From contig JALOMP010000002.1 of assembly GCA_025455365.1 (NCBI GenBank), forward strand, positions 1-34,407: DNA of 34,407 bases, read 5' to 3'. Under the pieces are notes generated by a model. That model did not search any database and was not told where the DNA came from. It saw only the letters and a program-made list of their open reading frames with translations. This document shows positions 1-8,100 of this stretch, piece by piece. The position numbers and the translations under genes were made by a program. The stretch is from Chitinophagaceae bacterium (GTDB taxonomy: Bacteria; Bacteroidota; Bacteroidia; Chitinophagales; Chitinophagaceae). Each line of letters starts with the position of its first letter. The first letter of the stretch is position 1.

Positions 1-694
1 GAAAGGATGGATCGACTACGTGGCACCCCAGTTGTACTGGGAGTTCAGCCACCCCAACGCGCCTTTCCAGCCACTGCTGGACTGGTGGAGCAGGAATTCC
101 TACGGCAAGGCATGCTATATCGGGTTGGGGTACTACAAGGCAGGCATCAATGCCACCTGGCGGGATCGAACGCTGATCCCCCGGCAGCTGGCAGCCATCC
201 GGCAAACTCCCAACGTGCATGGTGCCGTATATTTCAGCAGCAAGTCATTCCAGGGAAACCCGCTGGGATGGAATGATTCCCTGAAATCAAACTATTACAA
301 ATATCCGGCCCTGATACCAGCCATGCCGTGGATTCCCGGCAACAGGCCCCCCGCCCCCAGGATCCTGGCGGTAACGCAAACGGACAAACGAAAATTGACC
401 TGCCAGGTGGCTCCAGCTTCAAGTCCGGGGGAATCCATCCGGTTGCTCGCGGTCTACCGGCAGACGGATGGAGCACCAGGTTCCCGGGAAGCCATCCTGG
501 TGCAGACCCTTCCATTCCAGGATACCCTGGAGGTGATTATAGACCTTCCGGAAGACTCCCGTCAGAACCTGGTCTATTTTACCTATGTCAGTCATACCAA
601 TACGGAGTCCGACCCGGCAGAAGCCCCGCAGTCAAGGATGGTGATCCGGAAGGAAAAGGATGGTGCCTGGCAATGGAAGATCGCTGCGGATTAA
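1..694 (+). CDS. Family 10 (GHL10/DUF187-type) glycosylhydrolase, C-terminal part
   Basis: This frame is open from the first base of the window, so the gene is cut at its 5' end; about 230 residues remain. The remnant begins with GWIDYVAPQLYWEF and continues with a region typical of the C-terminal half of the GHL10 (YngK/DUF187) TIM barrel: the strand ending in P-Q-x-Y-W, then the segment around GLGYYKAG, then the late motif GAVYFSSKSF. Family members are predicted secreted or lipoprotein glycosidases acting on cell-envelope or polysaccharide substrates. After about residue 115 a proline-rich link leads to a roughly 100-residue beta-rich domain resembling fibronectin type III, which often ends these proteins. 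The stop codon lies 3 bp from the stop of the convergent transporter gene. The substrate cannot be told from the sequence. Confidence 0.85.
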   Translation, partial: KGWIDYVAPQLYWEFSHPNAPFQPLLDWWSRNSYGKACYIGLGYYKAGINATWRDRTLIPRQLAAIRQTPNVHGAVYFSSKSFQGNPLGWNDSLKSNYYKYPALIPAMPWIPGNRPPAPRILAVTQTDKRKLTCQVAPASSPGESIRLLAVYRQTDGAPGSREAILVQTLPFQDTLEVIIDLPEDSRQNLVYFTYVSHTNTESDPAEAPQSRMVIRKEKDGAWQWKIAAD

Positions 695-697
695 CGG

Positions 698-1141
698 CTA
701 CTTGCCCCTGATCAGCAATACCCCCGCCACCAGCAATACAAAGCCCAGCATTTTCGTCCAGCTGACAGGGTTCACGGGAATTCCCAGCCATCCGTAATGG
801 TCCATCAGGACGCTCATGATCAGTTGCCCGCTTACGATCAGGGCGAATGCCAGGCCCGCACCCAGCCTCGGAATCAGTACAATGATCCCGGTTACATAAA
901 CGGCGCCGATCAGTCCCCCTACCCAGTGATACCATTGTGTTTCCCGGGCAAGGGTTGCATTGAAACCCGCCCGGATGGAAAATGCATAGATCAACAGGGC
1001 GATGGTACCCGTGAGAAATGAAATGGTAGCCCCAATTACCGGGTGACCGAAAGTCCGCATCAGCTTGCCGTTGAGGGCCGCCTGGATCGGCAGGATCGCG
1101 CCCATGACCAGGGTCAGGAGCATCAGGATTGTTTTTTGCAT
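698..1141 (-). CDS. DMT-family transporter, YdcZ/DUF606 type
   Basis: A 147-residue, very hydrophobic protein with about five predicted membrane segments. Landmarks are the N-terminal MQKTILMLLTLVMGAILPIQ, the loop ALNGKLMRTFGHPVIGATIS, and the pair IPRLGAGLAFALIVSGQL and SVLMDHYGWLG. These match the YdcZ/DUF606 branch of the drug/metabolite transporter superfamily, short single-repeat proteins thought to work as dimers in the inner membrane. The open frame extends further upstream to 1312, but the added residues are Trp/Arg/Ser-rich and unlike a membrane protein, so the internal ATG at 1141 is chosen. It lies 46 bp downstream of the small secreted protein gene on the same strand and could share its transcript. 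The substrate is unknown. Confidence 0.85.
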   Translation of the reverse strand: MQKTILMLLTLVMGAILPIQAALNGKLMRTFGHPVIGATISFLTGTIALLIYAFSIRAGFNATLARETQWYHWVGGLIGAVYVTGIIVLIPRLGAGLAFALIVSGQLIMSVLMDHYGWLGIPVNPVSWTKMLGFVLLVAGVLLIRGK

Positions 1142-1187
1142 GTTGGCTGCTGGATTTAAATGTGGATGATCAGGCCGGCCATGTCCC

Positions 1188-1484
1188 TCATTGATTCTTG
1201 CCCTCCAACCTGTTGACATAGTCGAGGCTGCCCAGCCTGAACCTGAATGCGATGCCGCTGGACTTCTCCAGCTTCCATTCCTGTTTGCAAACCAGCCCCA
1301 GCCGGTCCGCATAAAAGGACGGCGGAATGGCCGCCCCTTGGCTTACACGGATTGCCTGCGGAACCGTCGGCATGCCTGCAGCATCAGCGGAACGGGGCTG
1401 CACAAAGTTTTTTTGTGCAAATATGTTATTGTATAAACCATTGAATAACAATGTTATAATAATAATTAAAAATCCTTTGTACAT
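1188..1484 (-). CDS. Small secreted hypothetical protein
   Basis: A 98-residue protein starting MYKGFLIIIITLLFNG. It has a clear signal peptide with an isoleucine/leucine-rich core and a likely cleavage after NNIFAQ. The mature part is about 74 residues, with the features SFYADRLGLVCKQEWKLEK and a C-terminal LGSLDYVNRLEG. Small exported proteins ending in a similar way are familiar from Bacteroidota genomes, but I know of no assigned function. The longer open frame up to 1583 would put about 33 polar residues before the signal peptide, so the start at 1484 is preferred. It is divergent from rpoN across an 87-bp AT-rich gap and is followed by the YdcZ-type transporter gene. The single Cys in the mature part gives no disulfide within the chain. 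Confidence 0.7.
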   Translation of the reverse strand: MYKGFLIIIITLLFNGLYNNIFAQKNFVQPRSADAAGMPTVPQAIRVSQGAAIPPSFYADRLGLVCKQEWKLEKSSGIAFRFRLGSLDYVNRLEGKNQ

Positions 1485-1571
1485 GTTATCTGGATTTATT
1501 TGTAAATTTAGGCTTGATTTTTGTGGCAAAGAGCGATTTTTTTCGTTCCAAGAAGTACTGATTATATAACC

Positions 1572-3065
1572 ATGGCCCTTCACCAGAGTTTACAGCAAAA
1601 GTTACTGCAGAAACTGTCGCCACAGCAAATTCAGCTGATGAAATTGCTGCAGGTGCCCACGGCCAATCTTGAGGAGCGTATTAAGGAGGAGATGGAAGAG
1701 AACCCGGCGCTTGAACAGTCTGAAGAAGGGCATGAAGAAAATTACGAGGACGACCAGGGCGATGAATTTGAGGGGTCTGATGATGAGGATTATGAAATGG
1801 ATGGCAGTGAGGATGAATATGGGAATATCGATATTTCCGAATACGTGCATGACGAGGATGAAGTGGGGGATTATCGTCTGAGGGATGAACATTACCCTGA
1901 ATTGGAAGAAGGGAAGACCATGCCCCACCGGGTGGAAACCAGTTTTCACGAGTCTTTGCTGGAACAGCTGGGGCTGATGAACCTCAGTGAACACGAACTT
2001 CGGGTAGCCGAACAGGTGATTGGCAGTATTGACGACGATGGGTACCTGCGCAGGGAAACGACGGCCATTGTGGATGATCTTGCTTTCCGGCAGAATATTC
2101 AGACATCCGCCCAGGAGGTGGAATTATTGATTCGCAGGATACAGCTGTTTGATCCGCCCGGCATCGCCGCCCGCAACCTGCAGGAGTGCCTCCTGTTACA
2201 GTTGTATCGCAAGCAGGACACGGTCAGGGACGTTGCCGTGGACTGGGCCATTGAGATCCTGGAACACTATTTTGAGGAGTTTACCAAGAAGCATTACGAG
2301 AAGATACAGAAGGGCCTCAACCTGTCTGACGAGGATATCAGGGATGCGGTGGGACAGATCATCAAACTGAACCCCAAGCCCGGCGGCAACGTGGGCGAGA
2401 CAAACAAAGGGGAAACCTATGTAATCCCGGATTTCTTCATATACAACAACAACGGGAAGCTGGAGCTTTCCCTGAATTCAAAGAATGCGCCGGATTTACG
2501 GATCAGCGAAGGATATCGGGATATGCTGAGGGATTATGAGAAAGGCAGCAAGAAGGATAAGCGACAAAAGGAAGCGGTCCTGTTCATCAAGCAGAAAATT
2601 GATGCGGCCAAGTGGTTTATAGACGCGATCAAACAGCGCCAGAATACCCTGATGCTTACCATGCAGGCCATCCTGGACCACCAGCAAGAATTCTTTTTCA
2701 CGGGTGACGAGACCACCCTTAAGCCCATGATCCTGAAAGACATCGCTGAAGTGACCAACCTGGACATTTCCACGGTAAGCCGTGTGGCCAACAGCAAATT
2801 CGTGCAGACGGAATTCGGCACCTACCGGTTGAAGTTTTTCTTCAGTGAATCCCTGAGTACGGAAAGCGGTGAGGAGGTTTCAACCCGCGAGGTAAAGAAG
2901 ATCCTCAGCAACTTTGTGGAGGGGGAAAATAAAAAGAAGCCCCTGAGTGATGAGAAATTGACGGACATGCTTCAGGAAAAAGGATATAATATTGCACGGC
3001 GAACAGTGGCCAAATACAGGGAACAACTGAACATTCCCGTTGCCCGATTGCGGAAAGCGCTATAA
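1572..3065 (+). CDS. rpoN: RNA polymerase sigma-54 factor RpoN
   Basis: A 497-residue sigma-54. Region I, at the N-terminus, is the Gln/Leu-rich segment around QKLLQKLSPQQIQLMKLLQ that contacts the enhancer-binding ATPase. Region II (about residues 45-105) is extremely acidic, with long Asp/Glu runs. The core-binding domain follows (about 110-300), with a helix-turn-helix around LKDIAEVTNLDISTVSRV. The RpoN box ARRTVAKYRE sits at residues 475-484 and reads the -24 promoter element. Length and order match the family. The chosen ATG gives the canonical start MALHQSLQQK; the 17 residues upstream in frame are not family-like. The PAP2-type gene begins 4 bp after the stop, suggesting co-transcription. 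No sigma-54 activator is encoded in the window. Confidence 0.97.
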   Translation: MALHQSLQQKLLQKLSPQQIQLMKLLQVPTANLEERIKEEMEENPALEQSEEGHEENYEDDQGDEFEGSDDEDYEMDGSEDEYGNIDISEYVHDEDEVGDYRLRDEHYPELEEGKTMPHRVETSFHESLLEQLGLMNLSEHELRVAEQVIGSIDDDGYLRRETTAIVDDLAFRQNIQTSAQEVELLIRRIQLFDPPGIAARNLQECLLLQLYRKQDTVRDVAVDWAIEILEHYFEEFTKKHYEKIQKGLNLSDEDIRDAVGQIIKLNPKPGGNVGETNKGETYVIPDFFIYNNNGKLELSLNSKNAPDLRISEGYRDMLRDYEKGSKKDKRQKEAVLFIKQKIDAAKWFIDAIKQRQNTLMLTMQAILDHQQEFFFTGDETTLKPMILKDIAEVTNLDISTVSRVANSKFVQTEFGTYRLKFFFSESLSTESGEEVSTREVKKILSNFVEGENKKKPLSDEKLTDMLQEKGYNIARRTVAKYREQLNIPVARLRKAL

Positions 3066-3069
3066 TCCC

Positions 3070-3717
3070 ATGAGCTTACCATCCTCCCAACCTGTGTTCA
3101 ATGCGCCTTTCAGGTTCTTTGCGCAGTTCGTTTCCATCATTTTCCACCCTTTGTTTATGGGGGTATGGATGATGGCTTACATCACCTACCTGCACCCCAC
3201 ACTTTTTATCGCCGTTTCCGGTCAGAGCCGCTTGTTGAAGTTTGTCACATTCCTCAACAACAACCTGGTTTTCCCTTTGCTGGTGGTATTTCTCCTGAAG
3301 GGACTCGGGTTCAGCCAGTCTGTACTCCTTCGAACCCAGAAGGAAAGGATTGTGCCGTATGTGGCTTCCAGTATCTTTTTTTTCTGGACCTGGAATGTGT
3401 TCAACCACCAGCCGGATGCTCCGCAGGTACTTCGGGACATGTGCCAGGGTATTTTCTTTGCCACCTCCGCGGCATTGATGCTGAATAGCTTTTTCAAGAT
3501 CAGTATGCACGCGATCGGAATGGGTGGCCTGGTTGGTTTAATGCTGGTCATCGCCCTTAGCGGGCAGGCTTATTCGCCCTGGCCAATGGCAGCGGGCATA
3601 TTCCTGGCAGGACTGGTTTCCTCCGCGAGACTGATGGTGTCTGACCATCATCCCTTTGATATTCTCTCCGGCCTGGTGCTGGGATTCCTGGCGCAACTCA
3701 TCGCCTGGTATCTATAA
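3070..3717 (+). CDS. PAP2-family membrane phosphatase
   Basis: A 215-residue polytopic membrane protein with about six hydrophobic segments. The best landmark is near the C-terminus: SARLMVSDHHPFDILSG, which fits the third PAP2 motif (S-R-x5-H-x3-D, written here as S-A-R with H and D correctly spaced). A Lys/Arg-rich QKERIVPY fits a weak first motif, and SMHA stands where PSGH is usual, so motifs one and two are degenerate. The family hydrolyses lipid phosphates or pyrophosphates such as undecaprenyl pyrophosphate or phosphatidyl phosphates. Because of the degenerate motifs the activity is not certain. The start is the ATG 4 bp after the rpoN stop; an earlier in-frame ATG at 3040 would overlap rpoN. 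It converges on the L,D-transpeptidase-like gene across a hairpin terminator. Confidence 0.8.
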   Translation: MSLPSSQPVFNAPFRFFAQFVSIIFHPLFMGVWMMAYITYLHPTLFIAVSGQSRLLKFVTFLNNNLVFPLLVVFLLKGLGFSQSVLLRTQKERIVPYVASSIFFFWTWNVFNHQPDAPQVLRDMCQGIFFATSAALMLNSFFKISMHAIGMGGLVGLMLVIALSGQAYSPWPMAAGIFLAGLVSSARLMVSDHHPFDILSGLVLGFLAQLIAWYL

Positions 3718-3725
3718 AAAAAATA

Positions 3726-3752
3726 AGCCCAGTCTCCGTAGCAGACTGGACT
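3726..3752 (-). terminator. Intrinsic terminator, possibly used from both sides
   Basis: A 10-bp stem (3726-3735 with 3743-3752, one G-U type mismatch, 7-nt loop) lies between two convergent genes. Read on the minus strand it is followed by a T-rich run (complement of 3714-3725), so it should end the L,D-transpeptidase-like transcript. On the plus strand only a short T stretch follows, so it is a weaker terminator for rpoN and its PAP2 neighbour. Confidence 0.75.
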
Positions 3753-3778
3753 TTACCTAACCATGGTTAAATCCCACC

Positions 3779-4573
3779 TTAACCATTGAGAATTTTGGAA
3801 TTGCTCAGGTATTTTTTATCCGGAAAGTATACAAAGAGTACGTTCCCGTTTTTGATATGATCTATGATTTGACGGTTGACTTTCCCTGGCAATGCAGGAC
3901 AACCGTAACTCCTTCCCAGGTATCCTTTCCTGCTGATGACATCCTCGTTGGCATAGTCCGCGGCATGCATGACGATGGCGCGGGACATGGCCTGGTCGTT
4001 GTATCCTTTTTCCAATCCATCCAGTTTCAGCGAGTAGCCGTTAGATCCCTGGTAAGTTCCCCTTGTAACGTAGAAGCCAAGACTGCTTTTATGTGAGCGG
4101 GGCTGGTTGGAAAAACTGCGTGCAAATTCTTCACCCGTACCGCGTCCGTGGGCTACCACAGAATGGAAAAGCACATCCTGCGATTTAAGATCAATCACAA
4201 CCAGCCTTTTCTGGCGGGATGACTTGCTGAAATCCACGATCGTAAGGATGCTGTCTGGGCTGATTTGACCTTCCCGGCTGAGTTTGTCAAAACCCTTCAT
4301 GGCCATTTCAAACACGGGGCGTGAAACACCGAAATTTTCCAATCCCGCAGCGGCATAAAACAGGTCTGCTGCTGAAATGGACTTGGCCACACTTAAACCA
4401 GGGGTAAAACGGAAGACGTTTTCGTATGAAAGCTTATCCACCGGGAGGTTTGCTTTCTTGCCTGCGATCATCATGGGTGCAAGTATGATGGCAGCTGCTA
4501 TGATGAGCCGGGGTACGGACGTTTTCATGGATTGGGTCTTCACGGATGACCTGCTAAAAACGAGCTTCCTCAT
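3779..4573 (-). CDS. L,D-transpeptidase-like (YkuD_2) murein catalytic domain protein
   Basis: A 264-residue exported protein. After a basic N-terminus, a hydrophobic stretch at about 22-37 (LIIAAAIILAPMMIAG) is a signal peptide or anchor. The C-terminal half holds the YkuD_2 catalytic features: AHGRGTGEEFA (from about residue 141), a histidine in VMHAADYAN (His203) and the catalytic cysteine in RSYGCPALP (Cys225). These enzymes and relatives form or modify peptide cross-links in peptidoglycan, in the periplasm; the YkuD_2 subgroup is less well studied, so the exact reaction is inferred. The ATG at 4573 is preferred because a weak AAAGG lies about 10 nt upstream; an internal ATG at 4528 would also leave a complete signal peptide. 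It is a single gene ending at the hairpin at 3726-3752. Confidence 0.85.
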   Translation of the reverse strand: MRKLVFSRSSVKTQSMKTSVPRLIIAAAIILAPMMIAGKKANLPVDKLSYENVFRFTPGLSVAKSISAADLFYAAAGLENFGVSRPVFEMAMKGFDKLSREGQISPDSILTIVDFSKSSRQKRLVVIDLKSQDVLFHSVVAHGRGTGEEFARSFSNQPRSHKSSLGFYVTRGTYQGSNGYSLKLDGLEKGYNDQAMSRAIVMHAADYANEDVISRKGYLGRSYGCPALPGKVNRQIIDHIKNGNVLFVYFPDKKYLSNSKILNG

Positions 4574-4609
4574 GTGATATTGCCTTTTTAAAATGAAAAA
4601 ACCAACCCG

Positions 4610-4640
4610 TTTGAATAGTTAGTTGGTTATAATAATTTTC
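4610..4640 (+). promoter_or_regulatory. Weak candidate Bacteroidota promoter
   Basis: TTTG at 4610-4613, then 19 nt, then TAATTTTC at 4633-4640. This is close to the Bacteroidota form TTTG-N17 to N20-TAnnTTTG, with the last G replaced by C. It points toward the orphan hairpin at 4815-4845, so it could drive a short untranslated RNA of about 200 nt. In an AT-rich region such matches occur by chance. Confidence 0.2.
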
Positions 4641-4814
4641 TACCGGATAATCAGTACTCGTATTCTCAAAAGCGCACAAAAATAGCCAAGTTATCCCTGT
4701 CCGGAGGCACAAATAGTCGCAACAGCTATGATACAGCCCTTTCCGGGCATCCCGGAAAATGCCTCGCAATTTGGGCTAATGAATTGATCAACAGGAGAAT
4801 ATACACAGCAACAA

Positions 4815-4845
4815 AAAAAACGGGGGTTGTAGCCCCTGTTTTTAC
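4815..4845. terminator. Orphan bidirectional terminator-like hairpin
   Basis: An A-run, then CGGGG, a short loop, CCCCTG and a T-run (4812-4843). The A and T tracts also pair, giving a long stem with one mismatch, and either strand would end in a U-tract. No gene ends here: the nearest genes on both sides start away from it. It is either the end of an unannotated small RNA, an upstream attenuator, or a relic. Confidence 0.5.
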
Positions 4846-5156
4846 ATGCAGGGTTTAACATTTTGTTTTACCTGGCATTAACCATTTGCGGATCGCAATA
4901 AAAGAGCTTCCTGATAATTTCATAATATGTTTTTTCATTGTATATTCACATTGTACAATCCGTCCACCCTTATACAAACCTCCCGGAATTTTTAGGAATT
5001 CCTGACTTTTGCTCAATACCTCTCATTCCAGCTCAACCACCCAGACCGGGTGGTTTCGAACCCTGATTAGCGGCCCTTACCTGCTTACCTCCACACAAAC
5101 AGCATCCTTTATCCGGGGAATTCCATCCTTTTAATCATTACTAAACGCTTTGAGAA

Positions 5157-8100
5157 ATGAATTGTGAATCCATGTTTGCAATAGCAGGCAAACTGTGTAC
5201 CCCTAACCTTATGTTTACACTTTTACGACGTTGTATCATCTGGATGATACCCGCCATGCTGGCATGCGTCCAGTTACAGGCCCAGAACCCCATTGCCAAT
5301 GAAAATGCCCTGCCTGGCAACCCCCAGTGGGAATGGGATGTGTCCGCTTCGGGTGATCCAAGCATCCAGGGTTTTTCCACGGACATGAGTGTCAATAAGG
5401 GCAATACCGTCCGGTTCAAAGTCAGGATTACAGGGACCAACAAGAACTTCAGCATACGCATTTACAGGCTAGGATATTACCAGGGCAATGGCGCAAGGCT
5501 GATTGCCAACCTTGGTACGGTTACAGGAACCTCACAGCCAAGTCCAAACGTAGATGCCAGCATTGGGCTCATGGATTACGGAAACTGGTCCGTCACCGCA
5601 TCCTGGCAGGTTCCCTCCAACGCGGTCACCGGTATCTATATCGCCCTGTTGCAAAGGCAGGATAACGGCGGTTCCAGCCATATCTATTTCATCGTACGCG
5701 ATGACGGATCCAGCGCGCCCATATTATTTAAAACATCAGATGCCACCTGGCAGGCATATAACAGTTACGGGGGATACAGTTTTTATGGCGGCAGCACCGG
5801 TAACATATCCGGTAGGGCAGATAAACTGAGTTACAACCGGCCGTTTAATACGCGCAGTGTTAAACCCGAATGTTTCCTGTTCAACGCCGAGTATCCCATG
5901 TTGCGCTGGCTGGAAAGGAATGGGTACGATATGGCTTATGTCACGGATGTAGACCTGGAACGAACCACCACACCCATCACCACCGCAAACCGGCAGGTGT
6001 TGCTTTCCGTGGGTCATGACGAATACTGGTCGCAGAACATGCGCAACGTCTATGAGAATGCTCGCAACGCGGGTGTGCACCTGGCATTTTTCAGTGGTAA
6101 TGAAGTGTATTGGAAAACGCGTTGGGAGAATAATAACCGTACGCTGGTTTGTTACAAGGAAGGATACAATGGCCAGGGCGAGTACAACTGCGGAGGCAAT
6201 TGTGACCCAGTGGGAGGGGTATGGACGGGACGCTGGCGAAACGGGTGCGAGTTTGGGGAAGATGGCTGTCGCCCCGAGAATGCACTCACCGGCCAGCTCA
6301 GCTGGACGGAGTCTTCCCTTGCCATGCAGGTGCCATCTGATTACAAAAATCTACCCTTCTGGCGCAACACCAGTATTGCGAACCTCCAGCCGGGCCAGGT
6401 GGCTACGCTCACAGACCAGACCCTGGGCTACGAATGGAATTATGAACAGAGTGATTATGCCTGGGCGAACCCGCAGGGTAGGGTTACCATGTCCAGAACC
6501 ACTTTTAATGGCATGACCCATATGCTGTCCCTGTATACGCACAGCAGCGGTGCCATCGTTTTCGGGGCCGGTACGGTACAGTGGTCCTGGGGTCTGGATG
6601 ATGTGCATGACCGGGGAAACCCGGCTCCTTCGAGGGATATGCAGCAGGCCACCGCCAACCTGTTTATAGACATGGGGGTTCTGCCGGCCACACCACAGGA
6701 AGACCTGGTGGTACCTGCTCCCCCGAGCCCGCCTTCCGGTACTAATTATGCGATTTTCACCAACCAGCTGCCCACCAACCAGAACCAGCGTGACAATACC
6801 TTGGGCATCGTGGTAGGGACCCGATTCAGATCCAATACTGCCGGCTCTGTCACCGCCTTCCGTTTTTATAAAGGCGCCGGAAATACCGGCACGCATATTG
6901 GCCAGCTGTGGACCAATACCGGTACACTGCTCGGACAAGCCACTTTCACCAACGAAACGGCTTCCGGCTGGCAACAGGTGAACCTGGCAAACCCGATTTC
7001 CATCAGCGCCAATGTCGATTATATCGTGTCTTACCATTCCAGCCAGGGCTATTACAGCACCACCGGCAGGTTCTTCCTGAACAGCGTGGTTAACGGCCCG
7101 CTGACCGCTCCGGCGGATGCTACCGGCAGGCGTAATGGTTTGTATAAATATTCAGCAACGCCCATCTTCCCGGATGAGACGTATGAACAGGAAAACTATT
7201 TTGTGGATGTGGTGTTCTCTCCACCCGCGCCACAAGATGGAACGCCACCAACCGTAACGTCGATCGCTCCTGCTCAGGGTGCAACAGGGATATCTACCGG
7301 CACGTCCGTGACCGCAGACTTCAGTGAAGCACTGGATCCTTCAAGGGTCAATGGCACAAATGCCTTCTTAAGGGCGGGCGCTTCAACTATCGCTGCATCG
7401 GTATCATACAGTTCTGCAAGCAACCGGATAACCATCGCACCCAGTTCTTCATTGTCCGGCGGCGTCACGTACACCGTTACCCTGAAGGGAGGCTCAACCG
7501 GAATCCGTGATGTTGCCGGTAACGCGCTGGCCAACGACTATACCTGGAGCTTTACCACGGTTTCTGCCCCGGTGCAGTCGGGCACTTGCCCCTGCACGGT
7601 ATTCAATACTTCGCAGGCGGTACAACCATCCTCATCCATTGCCAAAAACGACGGTTCCCCGTTGAATATCGGGATGAAGTTCATCCCCAGTCAGAATGGA
7701 TTTGTCACGGCCCTCCGTTTCTATAAGTCCATCAACCACAGCGGTACCCATACGGGCCAGTTGTACAATGCGAACGGCACGCTGCTGGCCAGCGCCGTGT
7801 TCACCAATGAAACGGCATCGGGCTGGCAGCAGGTAAACCTGTCCACAGCGGTTGCGGTTACGGCCGGCACCACCTACATCGTGTCTTACCACAGTGCGGA
7901 GGGCAATTACAGCACGACGGTGGGATATTTTGACGCGTCCGTGGTGAGTGGCCCGCTGACAGCGCCATCTACGGGTTCCAGCGGTGGTAACGGCTTGTAT
8001 TTATACGGCGCCACACCGGCGATGCCAGTAAGTAGTTATAATGCCAGTAACTATTGGGTGGATGCCGTGTTCACGGAAAGCACGCAGGGAGACCAGACCG

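Larger units (their letters stand above)
4574..5156. other. Intergenic region, 583 bp
   Basis: AT-rich and without a convincing coding frame. It separates the divergent L,D-transpeptidase-like gene from the first giant T9SS protein, so both promoters should lie here. On the minus strand a TAnnTTTG-like element (complement of 4677-4684) could be the -7 box of the former gene, but I see no matching -33 TTG. Apart from the hairpin at 4815-4845, listed separately, I see nothing else I can name. A frame at 4554-4769 on the minus strand looks like chance. Confidence 0.6.

Noticed and set aside
3040-3069. Upstream in-frame start for the PAP2 gene
   Set aside because: It would overlap the 3' end of rpoN and add residues unlike a membrane protein. 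The ATG at 3070 gives normal operon spacing.
4554-4769. 71-codon frame upstream of the L,D-transpeptidase-like gene
   Set aside because: It overlaps the start of that gene, sits in AT-rich DNA, and has an unnatural mix of Cys, Trp and Tyr. Chance is the simpler explanation.
6351-7037. 228-codon open frame on the minus strand in the first giant gene
   Set aside because: It is antisense to well-conserved DMFase-like and DUF4082 sequence. Similar antisense frames recur in each DUF4082 repeat simply because the DNA repeats.
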